Positions 41,717 through 50,695 are shown, counted from the first letter of the stretch. The stretch: DNA of 64,000 bases from RUG563 sp045590215 (GCA_045590215.1 JAZNQO010000013.1:62001-126000); one strand, 5' to 3'. Made by a program: numbers and translations. The notes: generated from the sequence alone by a model not told the origin.

Positions 41717-43113
41717 ACTTCTTTCTCCTCATACATGATCTTGTTGAGGGCACCCAGATATGCCCGGATGGCAGCACCGATGATATCCGTGGAAACGCCG
41801 CTGCCGGAATAGAGGCGGCCGTCGCTGCGCAGCTTCACAATAGCACGGCCAATGGCTTCCTTGCCTTCGGTGACGGCATCAATACGGAAATCTTCCAGTT
41901 CAAAATGGCGTCCCGTCACTTGCTCCATGGCCTTGAAAGCAGCATCAATGGGGCCGTCGCCGGCGGAAATGCCGGTTAAATCTTCGCCGTCCTTTTGCAG
42001 ATGGATGGAGGCGGTGGCGGTGATGATATTACCGGAATTGATGACGAAGCTCTGGAGCTGATAGGCGGCAGGCACCTGCATGGCACTGGCTGCCACGATG
42101 GCTTCCAGTTCTTTTGCGGTGACGGGCTTTTTCACGGCCAGAGCCTTGAACTCGTCATAGACATGCACCATGTCTTCTTCCGAAAGTTCATAGCCAAGTT
42201 TGCGCACGGCATCGGAAAGGGCGGTCAGCGAATCATTTGCGTCATAGGTGATATCTGCTTCGCCGTTCATTTGAGCGGAAAGAGGTTCTTTGGCTTCGTT
42301 ACCAAGAAGGGAGTGGATGCGGTTGACCGTGCGTTCCAGCTCCGTAATCCGGGCGGAGGTATACAGCCCCAAGGATTCGCCTCTGGCCTTTAAGATGTGG
42401 CAGATAGTAGACAGCCGGGGCGCGAAATTGCCAATAAAGCAGGTTTTCACGCCCTGCACGCCTTTATCAAAGGCACGGATGGCACTGGCACCGGCCAATT
42501 CCATGCCGTCATTGCAGGTGACCTTTACAAAGACATCTTTCATGGCAGGCACTTTTTCATAAAGCTCGCCTACGAAACCGGCAAATTCTTCCGGCAGCAT
42601 GATGCCGGCGGTATCGCACAGGGAAATGCTGGTGGCACCGTTTACAAGGGCAATTTGAATGGCTTCAGCGAGGAAATCGCTTTCGGCTCTTGTGGCATCC
42701 TGAAAGCTCACTTCCACGTCTTTGCAAAGGGAAGCACAATAGGCAGCCTGCGCCTCAATGGCCTTGAGCATCTGCGGCGGCTTTTTCCTTGCGATATATT
42801 CCATCTGCACGCTGGAAATGGGGACGTCAATCACAAGCCGGGGGCGTTTGGCCTTTTCCAGTGCACTCCAGGCGGCATCGGCTTCTTCTTTGGTGAGGCC
42901 GGCAGGCTGGGACAGGGTAGTGTTCATAATCACGCTGCAAAGGGTTTTCACGAAAATGCTGTCCGCTTTGCTTCCGGATAGGGCAGGGAGCTCCAGCGCA
43001 CTGATGTTCAGCTTATCCAAAATCTTGGCCAGCTCAATGCGTTCCTTAAAGCCCAGCAGCCTGCTTTCCGCTGCCTGACGCAAGGTCATGTCCGTGATGC
43101 AAATCTTTTTCAT
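41713..43113 (-). CDS. 2-isopropylmalate synthase/HMGL-like protein with altered metal site
   Basis: A 466-residue protein with an HMGL-type TIM barrel, a linker, and a complete LeuA allosteric domain (GDGPIDAAFKAMEQVTG, then SGSGVSTDIIGAAIRAYL). Barrel motifs are TDMTLRQAAES (normally DTTLRDGEQ) and SLCDTAG. The metal motif HxH-D-D of true synthases is VTCND at 198-202, so both histidines are replaced, and the RAGN-type asparagine also seems lost. Either it is no longer an isopropylmalate synthase or it works differently. The ATG at 43113 follows AAGGGAG. A leucine-type T-box precedes it. Confidence 0.82.
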   Translation of the reverse strand: MKKICITDMTLRQAAESRLLGFKERIELAKILDKLNISALELPALSGSKADSIFVKTLCSVIMNTTLSQPAGLTKEEADAAWSALEKAKRPRLVIDVPISSVQMEYIARKKPPQMLKAIEAQAAYCASLCKDVEVSFQDATRAESDFLAEAIQIALVNGATSISLCDTAGIMLPEEFAGFVGELYEKVPAMKDVFVKVTCNDGMELAGASAIRAFDKGVQGVKTCFIGNFAPRLSTICHILKARGESLGLYTSARITELERTVNRIHSLLGNEAKEPLSAQMNGEADITYDANDSLTALSDAVRKLGYELSEEDMVHVYDEFKALAVKKPVTAKELEAIVAASAMQVPAAYQLQSFVINSGNIITATASIHLQKDGEDLTGISAGDGPIDAAFKAMEQVTGRHFELEDFRIDAVTEGKEAIGRAIVKLRSDGRLYSGSGVSTDIIGAAIRAYLGALNKIMYEEKEV

Positions 43114-43144
43114 GTCTTTTCTCCCTTTCATATGGATCGAGTAA

Positions 43145-43396
43145 AATAAAAAGCCCTGTGGCCATATGGCCGCAGGGACGATTTAACAATGAAAATCGCG
43201 GTACCACCCTGATTGCTGCATATTATGCAGCCTCTCAAGCATGCCTTTAACGGAGCGAACCGGAAAGCCCCTACTGCAATCCTTTCGGGGATTCTGCTCG
43301 GATGGGAGACCGCCCGTTCCTTCCTACTGCCGGTTTTCAGCTGCCCCGGCTCTCTGCAAGCGGTGAGGAAAAGCGTAACATCGTCATCGCATTTAT
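43145..43396 (-). promoter_or_regulatory. T-box riboswitch, specifier CUC (tRNA-Leu)
   Basis: The minus strand has the antiterminator core AGGGTGGTACCGCG (about 43196-43209) and a terminator (arms 43154-43163 and 43168-43177, then T-rich). Stem I contains AGAGAGCC and the GATGACGA kink-turn. Aligning on the GAGC that closes the specifier region (43296-43299), as in glyQS, puts the codon six bases upstream: CTC (43306-43308), a leucine codon. Uncharged tRNA-Leu should switch on the synthase-like gene and the fused synthetase. Confidence 0.88.
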
Positions 43397-43402
43397 TGAG
43401 TG

Positions 43403-43431
43403 ATGTTAGCACGGGAAAGGGCATTTGTCAA
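43403..43431 (-). promoter_or_regulatory. Promoter of the Leu-T-box operon
   Basis: On the minus strand TTGACA (43426-43431), 17-base spacer, TAACAT (43403-43408). Confidence 0.8.
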
Positions 43432-43502
43432 GCGGTGAAAAGGGTCTTTTTTCAAAAAACATTCAAAAAACACTTTCCAGCGAAAAAAACAGAAAAAAGG
43501 GG

Positions 43503-43531
43503 TTGACAAGCAAAGCATGTTGGCATAAAAT
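43503..43531 (+). promoter_or_regulatory. Promoter of the Ile-T-box gene
   Basis: TTGACA (43503-43508), 17-base spacer, TAAAAT (43526-43531). It is divergent from the Leu-T-box promoter 72 bases away. Confidence 0.8.
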
Positions 43532-43537
43532 AAGCGC

Positions 43538-43807
43538 AATTGAATGAATGGCTGTGACGAAGACGGCTATGGATTGTATCCCACAGAGAGCCTGCGGCTG
43601 GTGGAAGCAGGCGGATGCAGCCGGACGCTTATCCCTTCCGAGCCGGGAAGGCAAACGCCTGAATGGGCAAGTAGTTTTCTCCGTGATTGCTGCGTCAAGG
43701 CATAACGCTTGTTAGAGCGTGAGGGGCACAGGAAATGTGCAAATTGAGTGGTACCGCGAGTGTTTACACCCGTCTCAATGCAAATCATTGAGGCGGTTAT
43801 TTTTTTA
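43538..43807 (+). promoter_or_regulatory. T-box riboswitch, specifier AUC (tRNA-Ile)
   Basis: Features in order: kink-turn GTGACGAAGA, AG-bulge CAGAGAGCC, specifier region with ATC (43631-43633) six bases before GAGC (43640-43643), antiterminator core GAGTGGTACCGCG (43746-43758), and a terminator with 11-bp arms 43770-43780 and 43786-43796 plus a T-run. TGGT in the bulge matches the ACCA end of tRNA. It controls the first HTH-cupin-synthetase fusion, expected on when Ile-tRNA is uncharged. Confidence 0.88.
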
Positions 43808-43829
43808 CAAAGAAAGGAAGGGAAGCAAC

Positions 43830-46097
43830 ATGGCAAACACTATGGAAATGAAACTTGGCGAGGTGGCACAGCGAATTCGGGAGCTGCGCAGCATTTTGGG
43901 CATCAGCACCATGGAGGCGGCCGAAAAGACGGGCTTCTCTCTGGAAATGTACGAAGCATTTGAAAACGGGCAGGAAGATTTGCCGTTTTCCTTTATTCAT
44001 AACTGCGCATTGGCGTTCAATGTGGATATGATTGACCTGTTGGAAGGCAAATCCGCCATGCTGCGGCATTATCAGGTGATGCGCAAGGGCGAAGGGCAGA
44101 CCACGGTGGACGATGACGGCATCTTCATCCGCAATCTGGCTCCCCAGTTCCGGGATAAGCTGGCAGAACCCTATTTTGTTCGCTATGAATACGACGAGAA
44201 TCTGCAAAACCGCCCCATCCATACCGACACCCATTCCGGCCAGGAATTTGACTATGTGCTTTCCGGCCAGCTGAAGGTGCAGGTTGGAGCCCACACGGAA
44301 GTATTGTCCGCCGGGGATTCCATCCTCTATGATTCCGGCACGCCCCATGGCATGATTGCCGTTGGCGGCGGCGAATGCACCTTCCTTGCACTGGTGCTTG
44401 CCGGGGAAGAAGAAATGAAAAAAGACAAGAGCCAGACCATCGTCCGTGCCCGGAAGCAGGATAAGGGGCTGCTGGCAGAAAAGTTTATCCATTGCACTGA
44501 AAACGAAAACGGCGAGCTGACGAAGATTGAATTTGTGAATGAAGACAAATACAATTTCGCCTTCGATACCGTGGATGAAATTGCCAAGGCCTATCCCGAT
44601 AAGCTGGCTATGCTGCACATTGCCGAAGACGGCACGGAACGCCGCTTTACCTATACCGATATGAAGCGGTATTCCAACCAGACGGTGAACTATTTCCGCT
44701 CTCTTGGCATCAAGCGTGGCGATAAGGTGATGCTGGTTTTGCGCCGGCGGTATCAGTTCTGGCTGTGCATGCTGGCATTGCATAAGCTGGGTGCTGTGGC
44801 CATCCCGGCGACGGATCAGCTGGTGGCGCACGACTATGAATATCGCTTCAATGCGGCCGGGGTGAAAGCCATTGTGTGTGCCAATTCCGCCAAAACTGCC
44901 GAAGAAGTGGAAAAAGCGCAAGAACATTGCGACACGTTGAAAATCAAGGTGCTGGTTGGCGGTGAAAGGGAAGGCTGGCGTGATTACGACAACGAATGTT
45001 CCCTGTTTTCTGCCCATTACTATCGGGATGAAAATTCTCCCTGTGGCGATGATACGGCTCTCATGTTCTTTACCAGCGGCACCACCGGCTATCCCAAGAT
45101 TGCCGAACATAGCTATAAATATGCGCTGGGGCATTTCATCACGGCCAGATACTGGCATCAGTGCGAGCGTGACGGCTTGCACTTCACCATTTCCGATACC
45201 GGCTGGGGCAAGGCTCTGTGGGGCAAGTTCTACGGCCAGTGGCTGTGCGAAGGGGCTGTGTTCACCTATGACTTTAACCGCTTTGATGCAAACGAAATCC
45301 TGCCCATGTTTGCCAAATATGGCATCACTACGTTCTGTGCGCCGCCTACGATGCTCCGCATGATGGTGCGGGAAGATTTGAGCCGTTTCGACTTCTCTTC
45401 CGTGCATAATATCACCACCGCCGGCGAAGCACTGAACCCCGAAGTGTTCCGCATCTTTAAAGAAGCAACAGGGCACGAAATCATGGAAGGCTTTGGCCAG
45501 ACGGAAACCACGCTGACCATCTGCAACCTCTATGGTGCCACGGTGCGTCCTGGCTCCATGGGCAAGCCTTCGCCCATGTATGATATCAAGGTAGTGGATC
45601 CGGACGGCAATCCCGTGCCCGTTGGCGAAACGGGGGAAATCGTGGTGGATTTGAAGAACGGTTCCCCCTGCGGCCTGTTCAAGGGCTATTACCGGGACGA
45701 AGAGCGCACAAAGGAAGTGCTGCATGACGGGCTCTATCATACCGGCGATACCGCATGGATGGACGAAGACGGGTATCTGTGGTATGTTGGAAGGGTGGAC
45801 GATGTGATCAAGTCCAGCGGCTATCGCATCGGCCCGTTTGAAATTGAAAACGTGATCATGGAACTGCCTTATGTATTGGAATGCGGCGTTTCCGCTGCGC
45901 CCGATCCCCTGCGCGGGCAGGTGGTCAAGGCCAGCATCGTGCTGGTGAAGGGTACGGAGGGCACGGAAGAACTGAAGAAAGAAATCCAGGCTTACGTCAA
46001 GAGCCATACCGCTCCTTACAAGTATCCCAGGATTGTGGTGTTCCGCAACGATTTGCCCAAGACTATTTCCGGAAAAATTCAGCGTAATAAACTGTAA
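43830..46097 (+). CDS. HTH-cupin-acyl-CoA synthetase fusion, Ile-T-box controlled
   Basis: A 755-residue protein with three domains. Residues 8-72 are an XRE-type helix-turn-helix (RIRELRSILGISTMEAAEKT); 118-192 a cupin (THSGQEFDYVLSGQLKVQVG, GTPHGMIAVG); about 215-755 an AMP-forming acyl-CoA synthetase (MFFTSGTTGYPKIAEHSYKY, FGQTETT, DGLYHTGDTAW, catalytic Lys in TISGKIQRNKL). HTH-cupin pairs are normally transcription factors with a small-molecule sensor; here they sit on the enzyme. T-box specificity suggests activation of 2-methylbutyrate, the isoleucine precursor (inference). The ATG at 43830 follows AAGGAAGGG. Confidence 0.9.
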   Translation: MANTMEMKLGEVAQRIRELRSILGISTMEAAEKTGFSLEMYEAFENGQEDLPFSFIHNCALAFNVDMIDLLEGKSAMLRHYQVMRKGEGQTTVDDDGIFIRNLAPQFRDKLAEPYFVRYEYDENLQNRPIHTDTHSGQEFDYVLSGQLKVQVGAHTEVLSAGDSILYDSGTPHGMIAVGGGECTFLALVLAGEEEMKKDKSQTIVRARKQDKGLLAEKFIHCTENENGELTKIEFVNEDKYNFAFDTVDEIAKAYPDKLAMLHIAEDGTERRFTYTDMKRYSNQTVNYFRSLGIKRGDKVMLVLRRRYQFWLCMLALHKLGAVAIPATDQLVAHDYEYRFNAAGVKAIVCANSAKTAEEVEKAQEHCDTLKIKVLVGGEREGWRDYDNECSLFSAHYYRDENSPCGDDTALMFFTSGTTGYPKIAEHSYKYALGHFITARYWHQCERDGLHFTISDTGWGKALWGKFYGQWLCEGAVFTYDFNRFDANEILPMFAKYGITTFCAPPTMLRMMVREDLSRFDFSSVHNITTAGEALNPEVFRIFKEATGHEIMEGFGQTETTLTICNLYGATVRPGSMGKPSPMYDIKVVDPDGNPVPVGETGEIVVDLKNGSPCGLFKGYYRDEERTKEVLHDGLYHTGDTAWMDEDGYLWYVGRVDDVIKSSGYRIGPFEIENVIMELPYVLECGVSAAPDPLRGQVVKASIVLVKGTEGTEELKKEIQAYVKSHTAPYKYPRIVVFRNDLPKTISGKIQRNKL

Positions 46098-46137
46098 AAA
46101 AACAATTTTACCTATAGTAATTTTTTGAGAACTGTGG

Positions 46138-46420
46138 TATAATCGCATAAAGGCTGTGACGAAGAGGGCACAGGAATCCTTTCTCCAAAGAGAGGCGGCG
46201 TATGGTGAAAGCCGCTGGGAAGGGCCCTGGGGCTTGTAGCTTCTGAGCCGGAAGGAAGAAAGCGAAAGCAAGTAGAACCTTCCCGTATGGCTGCGTGAAA
46301 GCATAACGCTTGATGGAGCGTGAGGGACGCAAGAGTTTTGCGTAATTTGAGTGGTACCGCGGGTGATAACGCCCGTCTCAAAGAATCACATTTTCTTTGG
46401 GACGGGCTTTTCTTTCGTCC
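46138..46420 (+). promoter_or_regulatory. T-box riboswitch, specifier GUA (tRNA-Val), with its -10 box
   Basis: TATAAT (46138-46143) gives a start near 46150; no good -35 is visible. The RNA has kink-turn GTGACGAAGA, AAAGAGAGGC, specifier region with GTA (46236-46238) six bases before GAGC (46245-46248), antiterminator core GAGTGGTACCGCGGGTG (46350-46366), and a terminator (arms about 46371-46385 and 46393-46407) followed by TTTTC. It controls the second HTH-cupin-synthetase and probably the whole operon to 53068. Confidence 0.88.
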
Positions 46421-46433
46421 CGGTGGAGGAAAC

Positions 46434-48722
46434 ATGGAAAAGCAGATTACAGGCTTGGATTTGACCATCATGGAGATGGCAAAACGCATTAAGGAGCTTC
46501 GGCAGATTGAAGGCATTTCGCCGCCCCAGATGGCGCAGAAGACGGGGGTCAGCGTTGCGGAATATCTGGCATGCGAATCGGGCGAGAGGGATTTGAACTT
46601 CGCATTCCTGTACCGCTGCGCCCAGGTATTCGGCGTGGACGTGACGGATTTGATTCAAGGCTCCAGCCCCACGCTGACCACCTACGATTTGACAAGGGCA
46701 GGGGATGGCCAGCGCATCGAAAAGGCTAACGGCATGACCTACTATAACATGGCCGCTGCCTATAAAAACCGTATTGCCGAGCCTTTGTTTGTAAAGGCGG
46801 AATACGACGAAGACGCCCAACGGGAAGAAATTCCTTTGACAACGCATGAAGGCCAGGAATTTGACTTGGTGCTCAAAGGACACTTGAAAGTGCAGATTGG
46901 CACGCATTATGAAATTCTGGGCCCCGGCGATACCATCTATTACGATTCCAATTCTCCCCACGGCCTGCTGGCCGTTGGCGGCGAAGACTGCGAATTTTAT
47001 GCCATTGTCTTAAACCCTGCCGATTATATCGCCCATACCGGCACGAAGGTGGAAATGCCTGCAGCAAAACGCCGGGAGCAGGACGATGAAAGGCGTGTTT
47101 GGGAAAGCTTCATCATTCCTGTGGAAGATGAAATCGGCGCGCTGAAGGGTATTTCCTATAAGAATGCGGATAAGTTCAATTTTGCCTTTGACGTGGTGGA
47201 CGCTATCGCCGATAAGAACCCGGAAAAAACGGCTCTGATGTACGTTTCGGAAGCGGGCGAAGAAAAGAACATCACTTTCAAGGAAGTGAAACGCAAGTCT
47301 AATCAGGCCTGCAATTACTTCCGCTCCATCGGCATCAAGCGTGGGGACAAGGTGATGCTGATCTTAAAGCGGCATTATCAGTTCTGGTACATCATCAACG
47401 CCCTGCATAAGCTGGGTGCGGTGGTGATTCTGGCCCCCAACCAGCTTTTGAAAAAAGACATTGCCTATCGCTTTGAAGCGGCCGGGGTGAAAGCCATCAT
47501 CTGCACCGGGGAAGGTACAGTGGCTGCAGAAGCGGAAGCCGCAGCCCTTGAATGCCCCTGCGTGGAGCACAAGATTATGGTGCATGGGCAGCGTGACGGC
47601 TGGCGTGATTTTGAAGAAGAGCATCTGGCCTATTCCACCCATTATGAACGGCCTGAAAACGCCCCCTGCGGCGATGAACTGATGCTCATGTTCTTTACCA
47701 GCGGCACTTCCGGCTATCCCAAGATTGCGGCGCATAGCTATAAATATCCGCTGGGGCATTTTGTGACGGCACGGTATTGGCATCAGGTGGATCCGGACGG
47801 GCTGCATTTCTCCATTTCGGATACCGGCTGGGCCAAGAGCATGTGGGGGAAACTCTACGGCCAATGGCTGTGCGAAGCGGCTGTTTTCGTTTATGACTTT
47901 GACCGCTTCCATGCGGATAAGATTCTGCCGCTCTTTGCCAAGCACAAGATTACCACCTTCTGCGCACCGCCTACGATGCTGCGCATGATGATTAAGGAAG
48001 ATTTGTCCCACTACGACCTTTCTTCCGTCAAGCACATGACCACCGCCGGAGAAGCCTTGAACCCCGAAGTGTACCGCCGTTTCCTGGAAGCTACCGGCCT
48101 TTCCATCATGGAAGGCTTTGGCCAGACGGAAGGCACGGTATTGGTGGCCAATACGGTTGGCATGACGCCGAGGCTCGGTTCCATGGGCAAGCCCGTTGCC
48201 TCTTACGATATCGACATTTTCGATGCGGACGGCAAGCCCTGCGCCGTGGGCGACAGCGGCGAAATCTGCATCCGGATGGAGAAGGGGCATCCCTGCGGTT
48301 TGGTGCAGGAATACTACGGCAATAAGGAAAAGACGGACGAAGTGTTCCGGGGCGGCCTCTATCACACCGGTGACGTGGCCTACAAGGACGAAGAAGGCTA
48401 TTTCTGGTACGTCAGCCGCATTGATGACGTTATCAAGAGCAGCGGCTATCGCATCGGCCCCTTTGAAATCGAAAACGTGATTATGGAACTGCCTTATGTG
48501 CTGGAATGCGGCGTATCCGCAGAGCCGGATCCCCTGCGTGGGCAGGTGGTGAAGGCCAGTATCGTGCTCACCAAGGGCACCGAAGGCACGGAAGAACTGA
48601 AGAAAGAAATTCAGAACTATGTAAAGACCCACACCGCTCCTTATAAATATCCCCGCATCGTGGTCTTCCGGGACAGCCTGCCCAAAACCGTTTCCGGCAA
48701 GATTCAGCGAAATCAGCTGTAA
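46434..48722 (+). CDS. HTH-cupin-acyl-CoA synthetase fusion, Val-T-box controlled
   Basis: A 762-residue paralogue of the preceding synthetase with the same layout: XRE HTH (about 15-75, RIKELRQIEGISPPQMAQKT), cupin (about 118-195, THEGQEFDLVLKGHLKVQIG, NSPHGLLAVG), and AMP-forming synthetase (MFFTSGTSGYPKIAAHSYKY, FGQTEGT, TVSGKIQRNQL). The C-terminal about 100 residues are nearly identical in the two, indicating duplication or gene conversion. The GUA T-box suggests isobutyrate as substrate, the valine precursor (inference). The ATG at 46434 follows GGAGG; the longer frame covers the T-box. Confidence 0.9.
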   Translation: MEKQITGLDLTIMEMAKRIKELRQIEGISPPQMAQKTGVSVAEYLACESGERDLNFAFLYRCAQVFGVDVTDLIQGSSPTLTTYDLTRAGDGQRIEKANGMTYYNMAAAYKNRIAEPLFVKAEYDEDAQREEIPLTTHEGQEFDLVLKGHLKVQIGTHYEILGPGDTIYYDSNSPHGLLAVGGEDCEFYAIVLNPADYIAHTGTKVEMPAAKRREQDDERRVWESFIIPVEDEIGALKGISYKNADKFNFAFDVVDAIADKNPEKTALMYVSEAGEEKNITFKEVKRKSNQACNYFRSIGIKRGDKVMLILKRHYQFWYIINALHKLGAVVILAPNQLLKKDIAYRFEAAGVKAIICTGEGTVAAEAEAAALECPCVEHKIMVHGQRDGWRDFEEEHLAYSTHYERPENAPCGDELMLMFFTSGTSGYPKIAAHSYKYPLGHFVTARYWHQVDPDGLHFSISDTGWAKSMWGKLYGQWLCEAAVFVYDFDRFHADKILPLFAKHKITTFCAPPTMLRMMIKEDLSHYDLSSVKHMTTAGEALNPEVYRRFLEATGLSIMEGFGQTEGTVLVANTVGMTPRLGSMGKPVASYDIDIFDADGKPCAVGDSGEICIRMEKGHPCGLVQEYYGNKEKTDEVFRGGLYHTGDVAYKDEEGYFWYVSRIDDVIKSSGYRIGPFEIENVIMELPYVLECGVSAEPDPLRGQVVKASIVLTKGTEGTEELKKEIQNYVKTHTAPYKYPRIVVFRDSLPKTVSGKIQRNQL

Positions 48723-48733
48723 CGGAGGGCAGA

Positions 48734-49396
48734 ATGCAAGCAAGAAGAGTGACGCTCTTTGCCGGGCATTACGGCAGCGGAAAAACCAATATTGCCGTGA
48801 ACTTTGCCCTGCAGCTGGCGAAAGAAGGAAAGGCTGTTACCTTGGCGGATATGGACATCGTGAACCCCTATTACCGCTCTAAAGATTCAGCCAAAGACCT
48901 GGAAGCGGCAGGCATCCGGGTAATTGCATCGGCCTATGCCAATACAAACGTGGATGTGCCGGCATTGCCCCAGGAAATGTACGCCGTGACGGAAGACAAG
49001 AGCCGCTATGCGGTATTGGACGTGGGCGGCGACGACCGGGGTGCCTTGGCCCTTGGCAGATACGCCCCGGCCATCAAGGAAGAAAATGATTACCACATGA
49101 TTTATGTGTTCAATGCGTCGAGGCCGCTGAGCCGTACGGCAGAAGCAGCCCTGGAAATCATGGGGGAAATCGAAACCGCCGGAGGCATTCCCTTTACCGC
49201 CATCGTGAATAACACCAACCTTGGCAAGGAAACGGACTGGAAAACGGTGGAGGCTTCCAAAGCGGAAGCAGAAAAATTATCCAAGATCAGCGGCCTGCCG
49301 CTTCTCTTCACAGCGGTGGAGAAAAGCGTGCTGCCGATCCATATGCAGGCGGAGAAAGCGTATTTTCCGCTGAAACTGCAAAAAACCATCTGGTGA
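48734..49396 (+). CDS. MinD/ParA/CbiA-like P-loop ATPase of the vor operon
   Basis: A 220-residue ATPase: deviant-type P-loop GHYGSGKTNIAVNFAL, switch-like LADMDIVNPYYRS, and VLDVGGDDRGA. The MinD-like fold fits iron-sulfur or cofactor-loading ATPases (NubA-like) rather than partitioning. It lies 11 bases after the synthetase stop and 17 before the ferredoxin subunit, in one operon; a role in cluster insertion or assembly of the oxidoreductase is plausible but not shown. Confidence 0.8.
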   Translation: MQARRVTLFAGHYGSGKTNIAVNFALQLAKEGKAVTLADMDIVNPYYRSKDSAKDLEAAGIRVIASAYANTNVDVPALPQEMYAVTEDKSRYAVLDVGGDDRGALALGRYAPAIKEENDYHMIYVFNASRPLSRTAEAALEIMGEIETAGGIPFTAIVNNTNLGKETDWKTVEASKAEAEKLSKISGLPLLFTAVEKSVLPIHMQAEKAYFPLKLQKTIW

Positions 49397-49413
49397 GAAG
49401 GAGAGAGGAACAA

Positions 49414-49620
49414 ATGGCAAAGCTTACGTTCAAAAAAGACCTTTGCAAGGGCTGCGGCCTGTGCATCAAGGCTTGCCCCAAGGGGCTGATCAGCCTTTCT
49501 AAAGACGAGATCAACCAGAAGGGTCATCACCCGGCAGAAATTACAGAGCAGGAAAAGTGCATCGGCTGCGCCTTCTGTGCCACCATGTGCCCGGACTGCG
49601 TGATTACGGTAGAAAAGTGA
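49414..49620 (+). CDS. 2-oxoacid:ferredoxin oxidoreductase delta (2[4Fe-4S]) subunit
   Basis: A 68-residue ferredoxin with two cluster motifs, CKGCGLCIKACPKG and CIGCAFCATMCPD. It carries electrons between the thiamine centre and free ferredoxin. The ATG at 49414 follows GAGAGG. It is the first of four oxidoreductase subunit genes in the order delta-alpha-beta-gamma. Confidence 0.93.
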   Translation: MAKLTFKKDLCKGCGLCIKACPKGLISLSKDEINQKGHHPAEITEQEKCIGCAFCATMCPDCVITVEK

Positions 49621-49633
49621 GGAGGGAAACAAA

Positions 49634-50695
49634 ATGGCTGAAAAAATCCTGATGAAAGGGAACGAAGCATTGGCAGAAGCCGCCATCATGGCCGGTTGCC
49701 GTCATTACTTCGGCTATCCCATTACCCCCCAGACAGAAGTGGCGGCCTATATGGCCAAGCGGATGCCCAAGATTGGCGGCGTATTCCTGCAGGCGGAAAG
49801 CGAAATTGCAGCCATCAATATGGTGATCGGTGCTGCCGCTGCCGGTAAGCGTGCCATGACATCCTCTTCCAGCCCCGGCATTTCCCTCAAGAGCGAAGGC
49901 ATTTCCTATATGGCTGGCTGCGATCTGCCTGCCCTGATTGTAAACGTGCAGCGCGGCGGCCCCGGCCTTGGCGGCATTCAGCCCAGCCAGAGCGATTATT
50001 TCCAGGCCACCTGCGGCGGCGGCCACGGCGATTTCCATCTGCTGGTGCTGGCTCCTTCCTCTGTGCAGGAAATGGCAGACCTGGTGGCCAAGGGCTTTGA
50101 CCTTGCCGAAAAGTATCGCATGCCCTGCATGCTGCTGGCCGACGGCACCATGGGCCAGATGATGGAACCCGTTTCCTTGGAAGAAGCGAAGGTGGAAGAG
50201 CATGATAAGTCCTGGGCTCTCACCGGCACCAAGGGTGAACGCAAGCCCAACATCATCAATTCTCTGGCTCTCCAGCCCAACGAACTGGAACAGTGGAACG
50301 AAGACCGTTTCAATCGGTATGAAATCGTAAAAGAAAACGAGCAGATGGCGGAAAGCTATCTGATGGATGATGCGGAATACTGTGTAGTGGCTTTCGGCAT
50401 TGCTGCCCGTGTGAGCCAGAATGCCGTAGACGCTGCCCGTGCCAAGGGCATCAAGGTGGGCATGATTCGCCCCATCACCCTGTGGCCTTTCCCGGAAAAG
50501 GTGCTGAAGGCTGCTACCGAAAAATGCAAGGCGTTCCTTTCCGTGGAGCTGAACATGGGTCAGATGATTAAGGACGTGAAGCTGGCTATCGACTGCAAAA
50601 AGCCTGTGGATCTGTGCTACCGCACCGGCGGCATGATTCCCAGCCCCGAAGAAGTGCTGGCTGCTATCGAGAAAATGCAGAAGGAGGGCAAATAA
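49634..50695 (+). CDS. vorB: 2-oxoacid:ferredoxin oxidoreductase alpha subunit (VorB-like)
   Basis: A 353-residue subunit with the pyrimidine-binding family signature GCRHYFGYPITPQTE and QAESEIAAINMVIGAA. The SSSSPGISLKSEGISYMAG and VQRGGPGLGG segments are typical of KorA/VorB. The operon with a Val T-box and branched-chain aminotransferase favours 2-oxoisovalerate and related branched acids over 2-oxoglutarate; this cannot be proven from sequence. In the reductive direction it would carboxylate branched acyl-CoA. Confidence 0.93.
   Translation: MAEKILMKGNEALAEAAIMAGCRHYFGYPITPQTEVAAYMAKRMPKIGGVFLQAESEIAAINMVIGAAAAGKRAMTSSSSPGISLKSEGISYMAGCDLPALIVNVQRGGPGLGGIQPSQSDYFQATCGGGHGDFHLLVLAPSSVQEMADLVAKGFDLAEKYRMPCMLLADGTMGQMMEPVSLEEAKVEEHDKSWALTGTKGERKPNIINSLALQPNELEQWNEDRFNRYEIVKENEQMAESYLMDDAEYCVVAFGIAARVSQNAVDAARAKGIKVGMIRPITLWPFPEKVLKAATEKCKAFLSVELNMGQMIKDVKLAIDCKKPVDLCYRTGGMIPSPEEVLAAIEKMQKEGK

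Noticed and set aside
43797..46304. 835-codon open frame antisense to the first HTH-cupin-synthetase
   Set aside because: Shadow of a strongly biased gene; no motif, and it would run through the Val T-box.
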